In this document: positions 46,178 through 53,451 of the stretch, piece by piece
How positions within the stretch are numbered: position 1 is the first letter of the stretch
Layout of the letters: each line of letters begins with the position of its first letter
Virus record (IMG/VR): IMGVR_UViG_3300048694_001042
Coordinates: 24,494 to 88,493 of that record
Strand: one strand, 5' to 3'
Length of the DNA: 64,000 nucleotides
Source: a virus
Translations under genes and position numbers: made by a program
Notes under the pieces: model-generated
Seen by the model: only the letters and a program-made list of their open reading frames with translations
Database searches by the model: none
Told to the model about the DNA's origin: nothing

Positions 46178-46386
46178 AATTTACACCTGTTGACTTGCCA
46201 ATTCAGTATGGCAAAATAGAAGCAGTAAAATGGCTAAGAGAAACCATTGGTTATTCCAGGCTGGACGCGATGGCACGGTGGGACCAACTGATTTGGTATC
46301 ACGATTGGGTGTCCAGTAAAGAATGTTTTAGATTCTACTTTCGTAATCCCGAACACGCAACACTATTCGCATTGAGGTGGCTATAA
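46174..46386 (+). CDS. LRW-family paralogue 7
   Basis: 70 residues, MKFTPVDLPIQYGKIEAVKWLRE..., ending RFYFRNPEHATLFALRWL. The ending is very close to that of the outlier at 36120 (FYFKRPEDATWFQLKC), linking the arrays with it. Confidence 0.78.
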   Translation: MKFTPVDLPIQYGKIEAVKWLRETIGYSRLDAMARWDQLIWYHDWVSSKECFRFYFRNPEHATLFALRWL

Positions 46387-46637
46387 TGACTGAAGTGTAT
46401 CTTATAATCGACGGCCAAAAGGTTCGTGTGCCTACTCGCCCCTATGAGGCTTCGGACTTGGGTTGGCACAGAGGTGCAGATTATGGGTCTGCATTAAACT
46501 GGAAAGAACACGATTTTGTATCGATACGGGAGTGGTGTGAGGCAACATTTGATCCGCATGTTTACAAAATGTTTATGCGAAGCGTTTGGTTCTTATATGA
46601 GCACGATGCTGTGCTGTGTAGGTTGAAGTGGTCATGA
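46386..46637 (+). CDS. LRW-family paralogue 8
   Basis: 83 residues, MTEVYLIIDGQKVRVPTRPYE..., core SIREWCEATFDPHVYKMFMRS, ending YEHDAVLCRLKWS. Starts on the last base of the preceding TAA. Confidence 0.75.
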   Translation: MTEVYLIIDGQKVRVPTRPYEASDLGWHRGADYGSALNWKEHDFVSIREWCEATFDPHVYKMFMRSVWFLYEHDAVLCRLKWS

Positions 46638-46819
46638 CCAAAATACCTGTAAAATTCGATGACAGATTCAGCCGACACGAAGTATTTTACTGGGCCATTG
46701 CGGCGTTTGGCGCACCAGAAAGATGGCGCTCAAATGAGCGTTGGTCGTGGGACACCATCGATACTTTTTATTTCCGTGATCAAGAGGATGCTATTTACTT
46801 TGCATTGAGGTGGCGATGA
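46634..46819 (+). CDS. LRW-family paralogue 9
   Basis: 61 residues, MTKIPVKFDDRFSRHEVFYWAIAAFG..., one of the shortest, ending FYFRDQEDAIYFALRWR, a near-consensus C-terminus. Confidence 0.78.
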   Translation: MTKIPVKFDDRFSRHEVFYWAIAAFGAPERWRSNERWSWDTIDTFYFRDQEDAIYFALRWR

Positions 46820-47049
46820 ATTCAGCACAAAGACGTCGAGCACGACGTGAATTTCCGCATGTGGTGTTGTTGAACCCAGCAGAATCAGAACGGTACTTTC
46901 AGCATGACAACCGAGTAATCAAAGCCCGTGGGTGGTGTCGGCGTCAATTTGTCGAAGGTACCTGGACCAGCAAAGAACTTTGGGACCACGCAGAGTTTAA
47001 GTTTAGTAAACAAAAGGATGCAGTGTATTTTGCACTCAAATGGTCATGA
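46816..47049 (+). CDS. LRW-family paralogue 10 (MNSxQRR start)
   Basis: 77 residues. Basic N-terminus MNSAQRRRARREFPHVVLLNPAE shared with the gene at 62021 (MNSKQRRKDRRKW). Core VIKARGWCRRQFVEGTW, ending FKFSKQKDAVYFALKWS. Codons CTC-AAA-TGG keep the protein motif but lose the SD-like GAGG, showing selection on the protein. Confidence 0.78.
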   Translation: MNSAQRRRARREFPHVVLLNPAESERYFQHDNRVIKARGWCRRQFVEGTWTSKELWDHAEFKFSKQKDAVYFALKWS

Positions 47050-47237
47050 AGGTTTATCAAGTTGTGGGCTACCCACGCAATCATTATTTTGTTAAAACTT
47101 TTTCAGAGTTATTGGAAATTATGAGTTGGATGCAAAAGAACAATGTAGGTCATTTGCACGAATCCAGCGGCCTACACGGATATGGATTTAGCGTTCGTAA
47201 GAACATCGAGTGGTTTGCATTGAAGTGGTTGACATGA
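47046..47237 (+). CDS. LRW-family paralogue 11 (WM subgroup)
   Basis: 63 residues, MKVYQVVGYPRNHYFVKTF..., core LLEIMSWMQKNNVGHLHESSGLHGYGF, ending KNIEWFALKWLT. Related to 45493 and 50530. Confidence 0.75.
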   Translation: MKVYQVVGYPRNHYFVKTFSELLEIMSWMQKNNVGHLHESSGLHGYGFSVRKNIEWFALKWLT

Positions 47238-47506
47238 CGCACATCAAAACTTGGCGTTTAACTTGGAGTTACGATAGCTTGCCCGGTGCCCACGACATCG
47301 AGTACGCAGAAAGTCTTGGCTGCACGGTTGTGGTCCACGACAACATAAAGACGGCAGAAATTACAGGTCCAGATGGCAGAGCCTATTATTATGCCCGGCC
47401 CAGTTTCTACGGATTGGAATTTATTACTACAACCGATAGACAAGAAATGGCTTTGCTGTTAAAATATGGAGACTTACTAGAGCTTCGGCGCACCAAAGCA
47501 ATATGA
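47234..47506 (+). CDS. Divergent array gene
   Basis: 90 residues, MTHIKTWRLTWSYDSLPGAHDIE.... Lacks the LRW ending (TTTDRQEMALLLKYGDLLELRRTKAI); a residual D-R-Q-E-M-A-L-L-L-K may mark a decayed or extended family C-terminus. ATGA overlaps maintained. Confidence 0.6.
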   Translation: MTHIKTWRLTWSYDSLPGAHDIEYAESLGCTVVVHDNIKTAEITGPDGRAYYYARPSFYGLEFITTTDRQEMALLLKYGDLLELRRTKAI

Positions 47507-47787
47507 TGATGACTAATGTTCAGAATTGGATTCGTAGTAAGCGACCGCATGTTCGTGATATGGTCTATGGCGATAAACTTTTTTACTTTGCACCATACGA
47601 AGAGCCCGGTTGGCTTAGAGATGATGGGTACCGATGGTATCGCATAAGTTGCAGTTATTGGTTCGCGGACTGGATCGAAGCAAACGGAATCAAAAATGTG
47701 CAGTGGGAAGCTTACGGTGAACGGCATCGTGCCATTTACATGGTGCGTGATGACTTGTTTGCGTTTATAAAGTTGAAGTGGCTGTGA
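47503..47787 (+). CDS. LRW-family paralogue 12
   Basis: 94 residues, MMMTNVQNWIRSKRPHVRDMVYG..., core YWFADWIEANGIKNVQWEAYG, ending YMVRDDLFAFIKLKWL. The following gene starts 15 bp later, one of few gaps in the array. Confidence 0.72.
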   Translation: MMMTNVQNWIRSKRPHVRDMVYGDKLFYFAPYEEPGWLRDDGYRWYRISCSYWFADWIEANGIKNVQWEAYGERHRAIYMVRDDLFAFIKLKWL

Positions 47788-47802
47788 AAACGTGTTGCAC
47801 AA

Positions 47803-48018
47803 ATGAGTTATTTGAAGCATGAGGTGAAAATTCACAAAGACCAATATTGGGACGCCACTCACTGGTGTTTTGACCAGTTTGGTAGCAGATGGAGTCCGGT
47901 CAGCAACAGATCGGGTGCGTGGGCAGTATTTTGGTGTGGTACTGATCAGCGAAACCTATATAGGTTTTCTTTTGCTCAGGAGCAGGACATGGTTTGGTTT
48001 GCATTGAGGTTTGCATGA
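47803..48018 (+). CDS. LRW-family paralogue 13
   Basis: 71 residues, MSYLKHEVKIHKDQYWDATHWCFDQFGSRW, ending RFSFAQEQDMVWFALRFA (Trp replaced by Phe). Starts 15 bp after the previous stop; no clear SD. Confidence 0.75.
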   Translation: MSYLKHEVKIHKDQYWDATHWCFDQFGSRWSPVSNRSGAWAVFWCGTDQRNLYRFSFAQEQDMVWFALRFA

Positions 48019-48242
48019 AAGTCAATCTATTTAATCATTGGTTCAAATATAAAGTCCCTGTTGATACGCATATTGATAGGGTTAAGGATGCTGTATTAAA
48101 AGATAAACAACATTACTTGCGTTTTTGGGGCTGGCTCAATGATGTACATGATGTGGGGCAATACTACAAAGTCAGTGAAGGTCGCAACTACATGGTATTT
48201 CACAATCGAGCTCACTATATGATGTTTCTGTTAAAATTATGA
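48015..48242 (+). CDS. LRW-family paralogue 14
   Basis: 75 residues, MKVNLFNHWFKYKVPVDTHID..., core LRFWGWLNDVHDVGQYY, ending MVFHNRAHYMMFLLKL, lacking the final Trp. Codons at the end (TTA-AAA-TTA-TGA) give no SD. Confidence 0.7.
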   Translation: MKVNLFNHWFKYKVPVDTHIDRVKDAVLKDKQHYLRFWGWLNDVHDVGQYYKVSEGRNYMVFHNRAHYMMFLLKL

Positions 48243-48505
48243 TACTTCGAGACATAGACAAACTTTGGTATACCTTGCCGGACAAGATGGAGAACTTCAC
48301 CGGTCAGCGAGTAGACGACGATCCGGAGTGTCGCCGTTTTATTCGCAAAAACTTCAGTCATTGGCAATTCAGCGGTCTGGACAAGTTTGACGAAATTTTG
48401 ATTTGGTGCGAACAACACCTGGGCAATAATTTTATTTGGGACTGGGAAACCATTTATTTCAAGACTGAGCAAGACCGGGCGTTCTTTTTGTTGAGGTGGG
48501 CATGA
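48239..48505 (+). CDS. LRW-family paralogue 15
   Basis: 88 residues, MILRDIDKLWYTLPDKMENFTG..., core EILIWCEQHLGNNFIWDWETIYF, ending KTEQDRAFFLLRWA. Textbook order of W-C helix, Trp strand and LRW helix. Confidence 0.78.
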   Translation: MILRDIDKLWYTLPDKMENFTGQRVDDDPECRRFIRKNFSHWQFSGLDKFDEILIWCEQHLGNNFIWDWETIYFKTEQDRAFFLLRWA

Positions 48506-48708
48506 AATACTGGAACAAAGATAAAAACACTAGACAGAAACATTGGTTTCGTGTTGAGCTGCCCAACAAAGGGTGGAACTACGCTCAATCCAAGCGTGAG
48601 TTACAACTGCAAGACAGCCCGGGTAAGTTTTATCTCTACTACGGTAGCAATAGTATTTGGTTTGAGCGCGAGCAGGATGCTATGTGGTTTAGGTTGAAAT
48701 GTGTATGA
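48502..48708 (+). CDS. LRW-family paralogue 16
   Basis: 68 residues, MKYWNKDKNTRQKHWFRVELPN..., no W-C helix; ending SIWFEREQDAMWFRLKCV with Cys for Trp, as in the outlier at 36120 (LKCMG). Confidence 0.73.
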   Translation: MKYWNKDKNTRQKHWFRVELPNKGWNYAQSKRELQLQDSPGKFYLYYGSNSIWFEREQDAMWFRLKCV

Positions 48709-48935
48709 GAGTAGATATTGAACCGCAGTGGAAGCGACTGGCCAACTGGTATTGGGACAATGCTGGCGGCTACGAAGGTGTGGGCATGAGCATTTGGGCA
48801 ATGCTGGAGCGTGACTACGGTGCTATCAAAGTTTACCATGGTGTCCGCGGCGGCAAACTCGGAGCAAAGCACCAGTCCTTGGTGGAATTTCCTGACGAAA
48901 AAACTTATACAATGTTCTTATTGAGGTTTGGATGA
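48705..48935 (+). CDS. LRW-family paralogue 17
   Basis: 76 residues, MRVDIEPQWKRLANWYWDNAGGYEG, ISIWAMLERDYGAIKVYHG-type core, ending FPDEKTYTMFLLRFG. Confidence 0.73.
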   Translation: MRVDIEPQWKRLANWYWDNAGGYEGVGMSIWAMLERDYGAIKVYHGVRGGKLGAKHQSLVEFPDEKTYTMFLLRFG

Positions 48936-49165
48936 TTAGAATAAAGATATTTGAAGAAGATCGCCATCCATTAGAAATCCCACAATGGTGGTATAACTTT
49001 TGTCCAGATAGTTTCGGCGAAGAAGAACTCAATCATGCTCTCATGGACTGGTCAGCAAACTTTTGGATAGCAAAACCCATAAATCCGTTAAACGGTTACG
49101 GGGACAGATATCTTGATTTTTACGATGAAAAAGCGTATACTTGGTTTATGCTGAGGTGGACATAG
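48932..49165 (+). CDS. LRW-family paralogue 18
   Basis: 77 residues, MIRIKIFEEDRHPLEIPQWWYNF..., core HALMDWSANFWIAKPINP, ending DFYDEKAYTWFMLRWT (YDEK subgroup). Stop is TAG, giving a TAGTG overlap instead of ATGA. Confidence 0.75.
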   Translation: MIRIKIFEEDRHPLEIPQWWYNFCPDSFGEEELNHALMDWSANFWIAKPINPLNGYGDRYLDFYDEKAYTWFMLRWT

Positions 49166-49407
49166 TGTTTATCCATACATACGAGCTGATGAAAGATGCA
49201 GATGGTTCCGGTGGCGGACCATGGCACGTTGCGGCATTTACTGCTCCAAGAAGCTATCGTGAGATTGTTGAGTGGTGCTTAAAAACATTTGGACCAGCAG
49301 GCTACCATGATACACCGCAGGCCAGATGGAAAAATGATATTTTCTACGGTGAAGTATATTTTAGTCGTCAAGAAGACCTTGAGTGGTTTGTATTGAGGTG
49401 GTCATGA
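49165..49407 (+). CDS. LRW-family paralogue 19
   Basis: 80 residues, GTG start on the last base of the preceding TAG. VFIHTYELMKDADGSGGGPW..., core EIVEWCLKTFGPAGYHD, ending YFSRQEDLEWFVLRWS. Confidence 0.73.
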   Translation: MFIHTYELMKDADGSGGGPWHVAAFTAPRSYREIVEWCLKTFGPAGYHDTPQARWKNDIFYGEVYFSRQEDLEWFVLRWS

Positions 49408-49619
49408 AAACTATCCCACAGCATCCTTACCTACAAAATATTGTGGCAGAATACCGTCGTCAGCATGGAATGGGACCCACGCACTTATGGGATTCCAATC
49501 ACTATGTCAAATGGCTAAAACAATTTGGATTTCGAGTTCCCATGGACTTTCACAAAATAGAATTTCCTGACGATTTTTCTGACCAAGATTTGCTGTTGTT
49601 TGTATTGAGGTGGCGGTAA
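49404..49619 (+). CDS. LRW-family paralogue 20
   Basis: 71 residues, MKTIPQHPYLQNIVAEYRRQHG..., core HYVKWLKQFGFRVPMDFHKI, ending FSDQDLLLFVLRWR. Confidence 0.73.
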   Translation: MKTIPQHPYLQNIVAEYRRQHGMGPTHLWDSNHYVKWLKQFGFRVPMDFHKIEFPDDFSDQDLLLFVLRWR

Positions 49620-49822
49620 TGTACTATCTACCAATCAGCCCCTACCATAAACATTTATGTGACTATTGGGATGCTACTGGTCGTGGCCAAACACCTACTA
49701 GCAACTTTTGGGCTTGGGTCGAAAAAGAATACGGTGCTGAACTCACGCTATGGGAACGACCCGAGCGATGGCGATTTAAGGATGAACAAGATATGATTTG
49801 GTTTGCGTTGAGGTGGCGATGA
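49619..49822 (+). CDS. LRW-family paralogue 21
   Basis: 67 residues, MYYLPISPYHKHLCDYWDATGRGQ, core FWAWVEKEYGAELTLWERPERW, ending FKDEQDMIWFALRWR. Its N-terminus (PYHKHLCDYW) parallels the 48705 and 49404 genes (QWKRLANWYW, PYLQNIVAEY). Confidence 0.75.
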   Translation: MYYLPISPYHKHLCDYWDATGRGQTPTSNFWAWVEKEYGAELTLWERPERWRFKDEQDMIWFALRWR

Positions 49823-50109
49823 AAATAAACTTCAAGAGTGTAGATGATGTAGCACATGATGTGTTGGTTGACCATTTTCGTGGCTTGCTAGAAATCGTGC
49901 CGGCATACGTTCCTGACGGGTTTGTCAATGAAGGGCGAAAACCGCCTGAAGGTTATGAGAGCTATGTTTGCGTGGATGTGTTAGGTGAAGAACTGTTGTG
50001 GATGAACGAACAGTTCCCCCAAGAACAATACACTTGGTATATTTGGTTTGAGTCAATATTTTTAGTTACTCCGGAAATGGCTTCGTACTTGAAGTTGAAG
50101 TGGTCATGA
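49819..50109 (+). CDS. LRW-family paralogue 22
   Basis: 96 residues, MKINFKSVDDVAHDVLVDHFRG..., longer N-terminus; core LLWMNEQFPQEQYTWYIWFES, ending LVTPEMASYLKLKWS. Confidence 0.73.
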   Translation: MKINFKSVDDVAHDVLVDHFRGLLEIVPAYVPDGFVNEGRKPPEGYESYVCVDVLGEELLWMNEQFPQEQYTWYIWFESIFLVTPEMASYLKLKWS

Positions 50110-50351
50110 AACCCTGCGAACTACAAACCATGCTGGCACGAGCCATACGTGATTCGGTACAGGACAAGCCATGGACTCCTCCTCCAGAAGCACGAGTTAT
50201 TACAGGCAATCCCAAACATGACGCACAACTGCACCATGTGCTGGTTGAATATGGCATAGAGGTAGAGTTGGGAAAATACCATGACCTTGTGGATTACCGT
50301 GTTGTCGATGAACAAAAGTTCATGATGTTTTTGTTGAAGTGGGCACGATGA
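50106..50351 (+). CDS. LRW-family paralogue 23
   Basis: 81 residues, MKPCELQTMLARAIRDSVQDK..., mid-region HDAQLHHVLVEYGIEVELGKY, ending VVDEQKFMMFLLKWAR. Confidence 0.72.
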   Translation: MKPCELQTMLARAIRDSVQDKPWTPPPEARVITGNPKHDAQLHHVLVEYGIEVELGKYHDLVDYRVVDEQKFMMFLLKWAR

Positions 50352-50533
50352 CCAAATTTCGAATCGATCATCGATACAACCATATTGGCGTCAACGTCTT
50401 TCTCTGTGCCAACGAGTTTGACCAAATATACAATTGGTGCTATAATAAACCCGAAGCATACGATTGTTATTCCACTGGATTCGTATATCGAACCAAAAAT
50501 GATTTAACAATGTTTTTGTTGAGGTGGTCATGA
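50348..50533 (+). CDS. LRW-family paralogue 24
   Basis: 61 residues, MTKFRIDHRYNHIGVNVFLCAN, core FDQIYNWCYNKPEAYDCYSTG, ending YRTKNDLTMFLLRWS. Minimal version of the domain. Confidence 0.75.
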   Translation: MTKFRIDHRYNHIGVNVFLCANEFDQIYNWCYNKPEAYDCYSTGFVYRTKNDLTMFLLRWS

Positions 50534-50730
50534 AAGTAGTAGAAAGCTCAAGTTATTCTGGATGGAACGACTATCCTGTTTATAGAGTCAGATCGTTTCA
50601 AGATTGGCTTGACCTTATTGGGTGGATGAAAGAAAACCACGTAGAACATTTTTTACTGTCATCGGGTTATGGTGGATATGTATTTCAAGTTAAAACTAAT
50701 GCCGAATGGTTTGCACTGAGGTGGTCATGA
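50530..50730 (+). CDS. LRW-family paralogue 25 (close copy of 45493 gene)
   Basis: 66 residues, MKVVESSSYSGWNDYPVYRVRSF then QDWLDLIGWMKENHVEHFLLSSGYGGYVFQVKTNAEWFALRWS. Shares YPVYRVRSFQDW and VEHFLLSS with the 45493 gene about 5 kb away, the clearest recent duplication in the array. Confidence 0.8.
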   Translation: MKVVESSSYSGWNDYPVYRVRSFQDWLDLIGWMKENHVEHFLLSSGYGGYVFQVKTNAEWFALRWS

Positions 50731-51002
50731 AAGTGCATGAAATGCAAGACGGGCAAGTGTTTGGACATCGCTATACTGTGATTCCCTGTGAGTTTTTTGA
50801 CTACGATCGTCAAGCCGATTCGGATGAACTCTGGCGTAGTGAAGAACTCAAAGCCCTGAATCTATGGTGTTGGGAAGCGTTTGGCGAACAAGGTGAACCC
50901 TATGACTATATGGGTGCGCCTCACCGTTGGTATCAGCAAAAAGGACAGTTTTGGTTTCGTGATGCGGCAGATGTCGCTTGGTTTAAGTTGAAATGGGCAT
51001 GA
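50727..51002 (+). CDS. LRW-family paralogue 26
   Basis: 91 residues, MKVHEMQDGQVFGHRYTVIPCEFF..., core ALNLWCWEAFGEQGEPYDYM, ending FWFRDAADVAWFKLKWA. Confidence 0.75.
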   Translation: MKVHEMQDGQVFGHRYTVIPCEFFDYDRQADSDELWRSEELKALNLWCWEAFGEQGEPYDYMGAPHRWYQQKGQFWFRDAADVAWFKLKWA

Positions 51003-51340
51003 ACTACAATCCTACTACAGCAGCCAGTGTAGCTGCCAATGGACAAAAGATATTACTTCCTATGATTAGGAAGGTTATGCCTACCATTATGGCACAGCAG
51101 ATTGTGGGGGTGCAACCTATGACAAATAATCTAGGTATCTTTAATCGGTTACTCTACAAAAATTTCAATAAGAAATATTGGCCCTATCAATATTTTATCG
51201 ATGATAAAACATATCGAATTAGCGATGTTGAGCGTTGGTGTTGGGATCAGTTCAAAGGTCGCTACTGGAACAATTACGGCAGGAACTTTGTATTCAAGCG
51301 TGAGAAGGATGCTGTGATGTTTGCCTTGAGGTGGCTATGA
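50999..51340 (+). CDS. LRW-family paralogue 27 with capsid (gp23)-like N-terminus
   Basis: 113 residues, longest of the first array. Residues about 8-45 (ASVAANGQKILLPMIRKVMP, TIMAQQIVGVQPMTNNLG) resemble the T4-family major capsid protein segment M-V-R-R-x-x-P-x-L-I-A-x-x-I-x-G-V-Q-P-x-x-x-P-T-G. The C-terminal half is a normal family domain: ISDVERWCWDQFKGRYWNNYG, ending FVFKREKDAVMFALRWL. It looks like a fusion of a gp23 fragment to the LRW domain; decoy, assembly interference or mere recombination scar are open. Confidence 0.78.
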   Translation: MNYNPTTAASVAANGQKILLPMIRKVMPTIMAQQIVGVQPMTNNLGIFNRLLYKNFNKKYWPYQYFIDDKTYRISDVERWCWDQFKGRYWNNYGRNFVFKREKDAVMFALRWL

Positions 51341-51597
51341 TGGCAGTTACAATGATTGAACGCATGGTTGGGGACGGTAAGCCTTATAAGGTGCCAAAGT
51401 TACACAGGATCGTGTGGAAGACACGCACTTGGGCAGGTAGTCCATCATATTTGGATGAAAACTTCCTGGAAATGGACGCATGGTGTGAAAAAAACTGTCG
51501 GCATCCTTACTACCACGGCCCTGCTTGGCAACATGACTGTTTTATTGAGTTTGAATGTGATCAAGATGCCACAATGTTTGCCTTGAGGTGGCTATGA
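51337..51597 (+). CDS. LRW-family paralogue 28 (KVPxLHR subgroup)
   Basis: 86 residues, MMAVTMIERMVGDGKPYKVPKLHRIVWKT..., core MDAWCEKNCRHPYYHGPAWQHD, ending FECDQDATMFALRWL. Related to the gene at 60520 (LRVPRLHRVNY, WCKENCRAPSYMGGSW), a match across the two arrays. Confidence 0.78.
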   Translation: MMAVTMIERMVGDGKPYKVPKLHRIVWKTRTWAGSPSYLDENFLEMDAWCEKNCRHPYYHGPAWQHDCFIEFECDQDATMFALRWL

Positions 51598-51767
51598 GTT
51601 ATTTGTATACTACACCGGATGATGTTAAACCTGAATTTGGCGCGTGGACTAATCGCAAAGAATGGTGTGAAAAGAATTGCCAAGGAGCATGGAAATACAT
51701 GCTCCAAGGTAAGTTTGTTTTCTATGACGAAAAAGATTATGTGTTGTTCATGTTGAGGTGGTCATGA
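51594..51767 (+). CDS. LRW-family paralogue 29 (shortest)
   Basis: 57 residues, MSYLYTTPDDVKPEFGAWTN, core RKEWCEKNCQGAWKYMLQGK, ending FVFYDEKDYVLFMLRWS. Complete minimal domain; ATGA overlap at both ends. Confidence 0.78.
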   Translation: MSYLYTTPDDVKPEFGAWTNRKEWCEKNCQGAWKYMLQGKFVFYDEKDYVLFMLRWS

Positions 51768-52027
51768 TTCATCCAAATGATCCGCTTGCTAAGGATCTTT
51801 TTGAAAAAGAACCTAACATTCTTATGTTGGCCAAGAGCTCGGTGGACGGTGAGCAGTGGTACACAATCAGTTGTTTGCGAGATGTGTCAATGTGGATACA
51901 CAACGAGCACAGCGAACAAGAAAACAAGCTGTGGTTTGAAAATACTGACAGCCGTTGGCGGCGGAATTTCAACGTGTTTGATGTTCACGAAAAGTTTTAC
52001 TCCATACTGGCACTGAGGTGGTTATGA
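51764..52027 (+). CDS. LRW-family paralogue 30
   Basis: 87 residues, MIHPNDPLAKDLFEKEPNILML..., core CLRDVSMWIHNEHSEQENKLWF, ending FDVHEKFYSILALRWL. Confidence 0.75.
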   Translation: MIHPNDPLAKDLFEKEPNILMLAKSSVDGEQWYTISCLRDVSMWIHNEHSEQENKLWFENTDSRWRRNFNVFDVHEKFYSILALRWL

Positions 52028-52245
52028 CTTACTGGAGCACACATCAATTTTTTCCTGTGGCAAAAACGTACAATTCATCATGGCTTTGTCAAGAAGCAGA
52101 GTTTTGCAAGCAATATTTTGGGGACAACGATCCTTACCAATTGCTACAGCACCGTGCTTGGTTTACTGGTCCTGACGGTGTTTGGATTCGACTTGACTGT
52201 GTGGACTCCACTATTGCCACGTGGTTTGCCCTAAAGCGATCATAA
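52024..52245 (+). CDS. LRW-family paralogue 31, end of first array
   Basis: 73 residues, MTYWSTHQFFPVAKTYNSSWLCQ..., core AEFCKQYFGDNDPYQLLQHR, ending DCVDSTIATWFALKRS. No downstream gene to couple to, and LRW becomes LKR with codons CTA-AAG-CGA; this suits the idea that GAGGTGG is kept when a gene follows. A terminator starts right after the stop. Confidence 0.75.
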   Translation: MTYWSTHQFFPVAKTYNSSWLCQEAEFCKQYFGDNDPYQLLQHRAWFTGPDGVWIRLDCVDSTIATWFALKRS

Positions 52246-52273
52246 CAAAGCCCCTTGCGGGGCTTTGATTTTT
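52246..52273 (+). terminator. Rho-independent terminator of first array
   Basis: CAAAGCCCC-TTGC-GGGGCTTTG then ATTTTT, perfect 9-bp stem. Ends the array transcript. Confidence 0.92.
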
Positions 52274-52499
52274 ACGATTGGTCTACAAACTTTTTAAGTT
52301 CTTCGGCCTTGGCAATAATGTCAGTGCTGGACGGAAAGTCTGGCAGCGTTGGAAATGCAAGTGTTTCTCGATTGGCTTCGGTTATCTTGGAATGATATTC
52401 CTGTAATCGAGCATCGCGAGTTTGGTATATTGGCGTTACGAGAATTTCGTTGGCCATTTTGAGAAGTTCGAGACGGATCTCGTACGGTGTTTTGCTCAT
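52272..52499 (-). CDS. Small conserved-type phage protein
   Basis: 75 residues, MSKTPYEIRLELLKMANEIL..., helical, with LQEYHSKITEANRETLAFPTLPDFPSSTDIIAKAEEL. The start MSKTPYEIRLELLKMAxEIL followed by a helix and a Pro-rich FPTLP...DI(I/L)AKA.xL(K/Y) tail recurs in T4-like marine phages with unknown function. AGGAG precedes the ATG on the minus strand. Confidence 0.75.
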   Translation of the reverse strand: MSKTPYEIRLELLKMANEILVTPIYQTRDARLQEYHSKITEANRETLAFPTLPDFPSSTDIIAKAEELKKFVDQS

Positions 52500-52571
52500 G
52501 TTTTTCTCCTGTGTAATGTGTGTGTAATATTGCCCTGCCCCTTGCAGGACAAGATTGCTACACGAGCATGT

Positions 52572-53003
52572 TTACTTATAGATGTAATTGATGGTGTCAG
52601 GATTTTCGCGCAGTTCGCGGGCACCATTCTTCAAGTGAAAGCGACGAGCCATCTCGGTCTTGGGACTTAGGGTCACGTAGGTCTGTATGCCCGGAAATTC
52701 GCTTTCGATGCTTCGCTGTGCTTCCACAATCAAATCACGTCCAGCACCAGCGGCGTAACTCCAAATGGTGTAAAATACCGCAGTTGTGGCACTGCCGACA
52801 CCATCCACCAAGTCGTCCACTGACGCCGGAACAGCCTCCAAAAACTTAACACAGGTCACAGCACGTGGTTTATCCCCGTCTTGTAACATGTAAATTCTTG
52901 AGTTGGAATTGATTCTGCGTTCGGCAGGAATCTCGGGACGCACAGGGTCGTCCTTGAGCAGTCGAACAATTTCTTCGGTGATGGTGGTGATGGTTTGTAA
53001 CAT
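52572..53003 (-). CDS. GNAT-like conserved phage protein
   Basis: 143 residues, minus strand. MLQTITTITEEIVRLL..., strands PRAVTCVKFLEAVP and AVFYTIWSYAAGAGRDLIVEAQ, and a C-terminal QTYVTLSPKTEMARRFHLKNGARELREN that resembles the final GNAT helix-strand (A-x-x-F-x-x-x-x-G). No clear acetyl-CoA loop, so an acetyltransferase-like fold without proven activity. Confidence 0.6.
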   Translation of the reverse strand: MLQTITTITEEIVRLLKDDPVRPEIPAERRINSNSRIYMLQDGDKPRAVTCVKFLEAVPASVDDLVDGVGSATTAVFYTIWSYAAGAGRDLIVEAQRSIESEFPGIQTYVTLSPKTEMARRFHLKNGARELRENPDTINYIYK

Positions 53004-53061
53004 ATCTACGCTCTTGTATGCTTGTAAACCTATTTATCAAATGTGCGTAGAAAACGAAAAA

Positions 53062-53451
53062 TCAGCTCCAATTTTCTCGATAGCGTTGTAGTGCTCGCAT
53101 TCGGGCTATGAACAAACGTGTCTTGACCAGATCAGACACATCGTCAGTCTCGGGCTCATGCACCACTCGAGGTCTGCTGACTGCACTGCATAGATACTCG
53201 TCGTCTGGTGCGTCCAAGGGATCAACATCCTGGAACCGGATGGCAGTGAGTCTATGTGGATTACTTCTCAGCAGTTTTGGCTTGCGTGGGATTCTTGGGG
53301 CGGCATGGGCCCACTCGCTTTTCGTCACAGTTGGAATCCAAGTATGAGAAGGTCTGTGGTAGCCATCTGGGCTGGAATTCAACGCCGGGTTTGCCAGGCT
53401 TGTGTTCGCTATCAAAAGCGTAGATATAATGGGAATTACAAAGCGGTTCAT
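53062..53451 (-). CDS. Secreted small protein, unknown function
   Basis: 129 residues, signal peptide MNRFVIPIISTLLIANTSLANPA, then a Pro/His/Arg-rich region and a helical C-terminus (DDVSDLVKTRLFIARMRALQRYRENWS). No family recognised. The antisense frame is open but lacks a plausible start or ribosome site. Confidence 0.6.
   Translation of the reverse strand: MNRFVIPIISTLLIANTSLANPALNSSPDGYHRPSHTWIPTVTKSEWAHAAPRIPRKPKLLRSNPHRLTAIRFQDVDPLDAPDDEYLCSAVSRPRVVHEPETDDVSDLVKTRLFIARMRALQRYRENWS

Larger units (their letters stand above)
44779..52245 (+). repeat. First tandem array of LRW paralogues (about 32 genes)
   Basis: Head-to-tail run of small genes (57-113 residues), nearly all joined by ATGA/TGATG overlap. 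Shared elements: a mid-protein W-C or W-(L/M) helix (I-x-x-W-C-x-x-x-F), one or two Trp-rich strands, and the ending YF-x-(D/E)-x-x-D-A-x-x-F-(A/M/L)-L-(R/K)-W-(S/A/L). The codons TTG-AGG-TGG-TCA-TGA recur and place GAGGTGG 4-5 nt before the next ATG. N-terminal halves diverge almost freely. A likely alpha-beta-beta-alpha minidomain; function unknown. Confidence 0.9.

Noticed and set aside
44779-52245. Regularly repeated short sequence resembling a CRISPR array
   Set aside because: The repeats (TTGAGGTGGTCATGA) lie at the ends of open reading frames 170-340 bp apart, vary between copies and are explained by the conserved C-terminus and overlapping start.
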